Below, piece after piece: positions 61,301 through 64,000 of a DNA stretch of 64,000 bases. The stretch is from Streptomyces sp. JH34 (GTDB taxonomy: Bacteria > Actinomycetota > Actinomycetes > Streptomycetales > Streptomycetaceae). The notes below the pieces were generated by a model, which was not told where the DNA came from, did not search any database, and worked only from the letters and a program-made list of their open reading frames with translations. Position 1 is the stretch's first letter. Each line of letters begins with the position of its first letter. Location of the stretch: contig NZ_JAJSOO010000001.1 of NCBI RefSeq assembly GCF_029428875.1, positions 4,898,001-4,962,000 on the forward strand, read 5' to 3'. Both the position numbers and the translations under genes were made by a program.

Positions 61301-61667
61301 CGGTCGCGGTCGGCACGGTCGCCCGGACGTAGCCGAGCTTGTCGTACGTCCGCCCCAGCACGGACCCCTTGACGGAGTCCAGCTGTTCGGCGACCTTCTC
61401 GGTCGCGCCGGGGGTGGTGGCGACCATCATCGTGATGTTCTTCTCGCCCTTGGCCTCGGCCTTCGCCAGCACCGCGGCGTCCGCCTCGCCCAGCTTGTCG
61501 CCCTTCGCGCTCGTGGCGGCGGGCTTCACCGGGGAGGGGGCCGGGTCGTCGGCGGCGAGGACGGGGGACGCCCCGGTGGCGGCCAGCGCGGCCGCCAGAC
61601 CGGCTGCGGCGGCTATGCGCGCCGCGCGTCTCGCCCCGGGTATGGAGCCGGGGGATTCCTTGGTCAT
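58365..61667 (-). CDS. secreted S8 subtilisin-like serine protease, 1100 residues
   Basis: A 1100-residue exported protease. ATG at 61667; a twin-basic signal peptide (GARRAARIAAAAGLAAALAATGASPVLA) is followed by an inhibitor I9-like prodomain (about 60-145). Catalytic triad: Asp211 (IGVLDSGVDLG), His386 (EHGTHVAG) and Ser582 (LQGTSMSSPQAAG); a large insert of about 130 residues lies between Asp and His. The C-terminal 430 residues hold beta domains, including two prepeptidase-like (PPC) segments. Such proteases release peptides for uptake; the neighbouring aminopeptidases could finish the digestion. Confidence 0.93.
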   Translation of the reverse strand: MTKESPGSIPGARRAARIAAAAGLAAALAATGASPVLAADDPAPSPVKPAATSAKGDKLGEADAAVLAKAEAKGEKNITMMVATTPGATEKVAEQLDSVKGSVLGRTYDKLGYVRATVPTATAEATIKAAQKLSSVQGIDLKQEIKLDDPTPAGDRVAGAKQPKATGSYAAPGKNTPAKNPYNPSFETGAVDFVKQHPKADGRGITIGVLDSGVDLGHPALQKTTTGERKIVDWVTATDPVNDGDGTWLRMTASVSGPTFTIGGRTYSAPEGSYKIQLFSEAATRGGDMAGDLNRDGDTTDVWAVLYDPVAGTARVDLDDDADFRNDVAMKPYKEKQQVGYFGTDNPATQIVERIPFVVETRKDVVYDAAGAKADFVNIGVIESEHGTHVAGITAANGLFGGKMNGAAPGAKVVSSRACTWSGGCTNIALTEGMIDLVVNRGVDVVNMSIGGLPPLNDGNNARAELYKRLIDIYGVQLVISAGNEGPGVNTIGDPGLADHVISVGASVSKETWAANYGSNVTKKYDMLPFSSRGPREDGGFTPTLTAPGASINTTQTWFPGGPVKEAGYSLPAGYSMLQGTSMSSPQAAGATALLLSAAKQKHIELPPADLRTALTSTATHIDGVPAHAQGAGLIDIVGAWKQIAKQGAPAHEYSVKAPVDTAIDFALKDPGFGTGLYDREGGLKAGQKKSYDVTVTRTTGPDKAVQHKLSWKNNDGTFSLTGSSTVSLPLGKPVTVKVQAKPRTAGVHSAILQVDDARTSGVDQQILSTVVVAKDLVKPGYSFSTTGSVQRNGTTSYFVNVPEGAKTLEVAMSALRSGSQTRFISLHPYGVAVEDSSTIYCYPNYENPANTCRPDTRSYTDPQPGVWEIEVESRRTSPLLDNPYKLDVSLLGATFDPAVRTIPEAKIGAPAAVDWTVTNNAGDLEGKLKGGSLGSADVERPSISTGVKYTKTVTIGEGVEKLDVAIGNTSDANADIDLYVYKGATEVGTSTTAGSEESVSLVKPAAGTYTVVIDGYSVPAGTTEYDYRDVYYAPSLGEIKVDESKAVSLANGASAQVGAEVLVAGAAPEGRQFFGEVQLVNARGTAAGTGSVVIEKVAP

Positions 61668-61817
61668 CAGCATCCCTGTTGTGTGAACGAAAGAGAGAGT
61701 CCGGAATTCGGTACCCGATGACCGCTCAGCCTTTCGCAGAAGACAGGGTTTTGTGGAGAGTTGACGGGGATCGAAAACGGACATGGCGTAGATCCGCCAC
61801 TGGTGCCATCGCGCCAT

Positions 61818-62825
61818 TCAGCGTGGCAGGATCACTACACAGGAGGCCGGTTCGCGGTCCTCGGCCGCCATCATCGCGGTGCGCAACACCACCGAGAGCT
61901 GTGCCGCCGACTCCCGCAGCTGCCTCGGCGTCACCCGCACCACCGCCACTCCGAGCCGCTCCAGACGCTCCCGCTCCGCGGTGTGGAGGACGCGCTCCTC
62001 GCGGGGCGAGCGGGTGCCGATCTCGAGGGCGACCGCCTGTTCCGGCCAGTACGCGTCCACCCCTCCCAGGAAACCGCCGCCGGGCAGGGACAGCTCCACG
62101 TTCCACAGTGGCTGGGGCAGGCCGTGGGACCGCACCATCCCGTACAGCCGGCCCTCCGCCACGGCCCGCCCCTCGACCAGCAGTGCGTCGACGGCGTCCA
62201 CCACGTGTGCGCGGCCCAGCAACTTCGCGTCGTCCAACTCCCGCACGACGGAACCGGGTTCGCAGTGCCCGCCACGCACCGCCTCCGTCAGGATCCGGCG
62301 CACCGTCGAGGCGTCCGTGAGCGAGGCCACCGCGTCGGCCAGGGCGCGTTCGACCGGGGCCAGAGGCACCCCGAGCCGGCGCTGCGGCCGGGGCAGGTCG
62401 GCGGACCGGATCACCTGGACGAACCGCGTGGAGCGGAGCCGCCTGGTGCGCGGCACCAGGACGTCGATCCGGTGCAGAGCGATCATGGTGGGCGCGGAGC
62501 TGAAGCCGTACAGGGCGAGGGCCGCCAGGCCCGTCACCATCGACTCGCCGTAACCAGGGCCGTGCTGGGCGGGCACGGCCCGGCGGGCGCCGCCTGGAGG
62601 ACGTCCGGCGTACAGCAGGGCGCCGCGCACCCGGTCGTCGTTCGTGGGCGCTCCCCGGTGCAGGAGGTACACGCTGGGGAGCAGTTGCTGCCAGGGACCG
62701 CCGGGCAGGCACTGCGCGGCGGTGTGCGCGGCGGTCACGCCGCGGGCGCGCAACTGTGCGGCGGACTGCACGCGTCGGGTCGCTTCGCCGACGGGGCGCG
62801 GGGACAGCGGGGTGTTCTGGGTCAT
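61818..62825 (-). CDS. AbiEi-like / DUF559-type protein
   Basis: A 335-residue protein. The N-terminal part (about 20-90: ARGVTAAHTAAQCLPGGPWQQLLPSVYLLH) resembles the winged-helix start of AbiEi-type antitoxin proteins common in actinobacteria. The C-terminal part (GGVDAYWPEQAVALEIGTRSPREERVLHTAERERLERLGVAVVRVTPRQLRE) resembles DUF559, a Vsr-like PD-(D/E)xK nuclease fold. No AbiEii toxin gene is next to it, so it is probably not an active toxin-antitoxin pair. I start at the ATG at 62825; an upstream in-frame start would add 24 residues. Confidence 0.7.
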   Translation of the reverse strand: MTQNTPLSPRPVGEATRRVQSAAQLRARGVTAAHTAAQCLPGGPWQQLLPSVYLLHRGAPTNDDRVRGALLYAGRPPGGARRAVPAQHGPGYGESMVTGLAALALYGFSSAPTMIALHRIDVLVPRTRRLRSTRFVQVIRSADLPRPQRRLGVPLAPVERALADAVASLTDASTVRRILTEAVRGGHCEPGSVVRELDDAKLLGRAHVVDAVDALLVEGRAVAEGRLYGMVRSHGLPQPLWNVELSLPGGGFLGGVDAYWPEQAVALEIGTRSPREERVLHTAERERLERLGVAVVRVTPRQLRESAAQLSVVLRTAMMAAEDREPASCVVILPR

Positions 62826-62955
62826 GCCGGGGAGGTTCCCGCAGCCCGCGGGCTTGATCACCCGTGTTACAAGCCTGTCGACATTCCAGGACAACATCGC
62901 ACTTAAGCACGGAAGTTCGACTGTCGAAAAGAGTGGTCGCGGGCCGGATTGTGCG

Positions 62956-62991
62956 GGCGCGCGCCCTGCGCGTGAGTGCGGGGCGCGCGCC
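62956..62991 (-). terminator. terminator of the second aminopeptidase gene
   Basis: GGCGCGCGCCC and its exact complement GGGCGCGCGCC form an 11-pair stem with a 14-base loop, beginning 7 bases past the stop codon. Confidence 0.75.
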
Positions 62992-62997
62992 GGACAC

Positions 62998-64000
62998 TCA
63001 CGCCGTCGCGTCGCGCTCCTGCCCCCGGAGCGCCCGTGCCAGGTCGTCCCGGGCCTCCAGGACCAGTCGCCGCAGAGCCGGGGCCGCGTCCGGGTGCGAG
63101 GTCAGCCACGCGTCCGTCGCGGACAGGGTCGCGGGGTCGTCCTGCAGCCCGGGGAACAGGCCCTTGACCACATCCATCCCGATCTGGATGGACCGCTCCG
63201 CCCACACCCGCTCGATCGCCTCGAAGTACGAGGCCGTGTACGGCGCCAGCAGCTCCCGCTGCGACGGCTGCCCGAAGCCGGCGATCGTCGCCCCGACGAG
63301 CGCGTTGGACAGCTTGTCGGACTCCACCACCGCCGCCCACGCCTGGGCCTTGACCGCCTCCGAGGGGCGGGACGCCAGGCACCGCACGTGGTGCCGCTTG
63401 CCCGACGCCGTGTCGTCACGGGCGAGTTCGGCGTCCAGGGCGGCCTCGTCGGCCCTGCCGTGCGAGGCCAGCGGCGACAGGAACGCCCACCGCAGCTCCT
63501 GGTCGACGTCCAGGCCCTCGATCACCGCGGAGCCGTCGAGCAGTCCGCCCAGCAGCTGGAAGTCCGCGTCCGACGCCGCGACGGCGGCGAAGAACCTGGC
63601 CCACGTCAGCTGGTGCTGACTGCCGGGCTCGGCGCGCCGCAGCTCCGCCAGCGCGCCCTCGGCGAGCGCCCGGCCGCCCTCCTCGCGCCAGGCCGGCGCG
63701 GCGTAGTGCACCAGGGCCGACTGCGCCCAGGCGTGCAGCATCTGCAGGACACCGATGTCCGACTCGCGGCCGGCGAAGGACAGCACCAGGGACACGAAGT
63801 CCCGGGCCGGCAGCAGGGCGTCCCGCGTCAGGTTCCACAGCGCGGACCAGCACAGCGCCCGTGCCAGCGGGTCGGTGATGTCCCCGAGGTGCTCACGGAG
63901 GGTGGCCAGGGACCCCTCGTCGAAGCGGACCTTGCAGAAGGTGAGGTCGTCGTCGTTGACCAGGACCAGGTCCGGCTTCTCGGACCCGGCCAGCTCCGCG
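62998..64000 (-). CDS. second aminopeptidase N paralogue, C-terminal part only (cut by window edge)
   Basis: The last 334 or so residues of an M1 aminopeptidase; the gene continues beyond 64000. The visible part is the C-terminal ERAP1-like domain and aligns along its length with the end of PepN at 53269: LVLVNDDDLTFCKVRFDEGSLATLREHLGDI matches the PepN segment before residue 560, and ALRRLVLEARDDLARALRGQERDATA ends it as RRLMSESRSGVERALKAQ ends PepN. Catalytic motifs lie off the edge, so activity cannot be judged. An ATG at 63795 is internal, not the true start. Confidence 0.9.
   Translation of the reverse strand, partial: AELAGSEKPDLVLVNDDDLTFCKVRFDEGSLATLREHLGDITDPLARALCWSALWNLTRDALLPARDFVSLVLSFAGRESDIGVLQMLHAWAQSALVHYAAPAWREEGGRALAEGALAELRRAEPGSQHQLTWARFFAAVAASDADFQLLGGLLDGSAVIEGLDVDQELRWAFLSPLASHGRADEAALDAELARDDTASGKRHHVRCLASRPSEAVKAQAWAAVVESDKLSNALVGATIAGFGQPSQRELLAPYTASYFEAIERVWAERSIQIGMDVVKGLFPGLQDDPATLSATDAWLTSHPDAAPALRRLVLEARDDLARALRGQERDATA

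Noticed and set aside
59184..61721. 845-residue plus-strand frame opposite the subtilase
   Set aside because: Antisense artefact of codon bias; the subtilase frame has signal peptide and catalytic triad.

Overview
This is high-GC actinobacterial chromosomal DNA, almost certainly Streptomyces. The coding sequences have strong third-position GC. GTG and TTG starts and 1-4 base stop/start overlaps (ATGA, GTGA) are common. Intergenic hairpins are long and lack T runs. From memory, and not checked by any search, gene content and order resemble the S. coelicolor core region around SCO2637-SCO2685 (pepN, asd, subtilase, malQ, csn operon, PknG-like kinase, ssbB and dynamin-like genes). I see no prophage, insertion sequence, integrase or CRISPR array.

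Layout. 1-3.7 kb: a LacI-controlled sugar ABC importer (ATPase and two permeases, probably rhamnose type) running off the left edge. 3.9-7 kb: a GNAT acetyltransferase, a phosphoribosyltransferase-hydrolase fusion, a HAD phosphatase and tRNA-Arg(TCT). 7.4-11.5 kb: a pair of dynamin-like GTPases (dynA, dynB) followed by a tail-less single-stranded DNA-binding protein (ssbB), all linked to sporulation in Streptomyces. 11.7-16.2 kb: a thioester-domain, LAxTG-anchored surface protein, the ribosome-associated ABC-F protein EttA, a thioesterase and a conserved unknown. 16.2-23.3 kb: a three-gene FtsX-type ABC exporter.

23.4-35 kb, all on the minus strand, is the most interesting block. It reads glnX (membrane sensor), glnH (amino-acid binding protein), an unknown helical protein, pknG (kinase), a zinc-ribbon PP2C phosphatase, a vWA protein, a zinc-ribbon/FHA protein and a truncated haemoglobin. 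It looks like the mycobacterial GlnX-GlnH-PknG amino-acid-sensing pathway joined to a phosphatase, a vWA protein and a phosphothreonine reader in one locus.

35.3-42.1 kb is the csnR-E-F-G-H-K operon for chitosan-derived oligosaccharides. It has no ATPase gene of its own, so it presumably uses the shared MsiK ATPase. 42.3-48 kb: a lipoprotein, an MscS channel, an HNH protein and a large secreted GH84 enzyme with an altered catalytic pair. 48.2-53.1 kb: a small repeat protein coupled to malQ, a small membrane protein with a probably leaderless mRNA, a LysR regulator and an isolated allantoicase. 53.3-64 kb: aminopeptidase N, a DUF1203 protein, a MazF-type toxin-antitoxin pair, asd, a 1100-residue secreted subtilase, an AbiEi/DUF559-like protein, and the C-terminal part of a second aminopeptidase N cut by the right edge.
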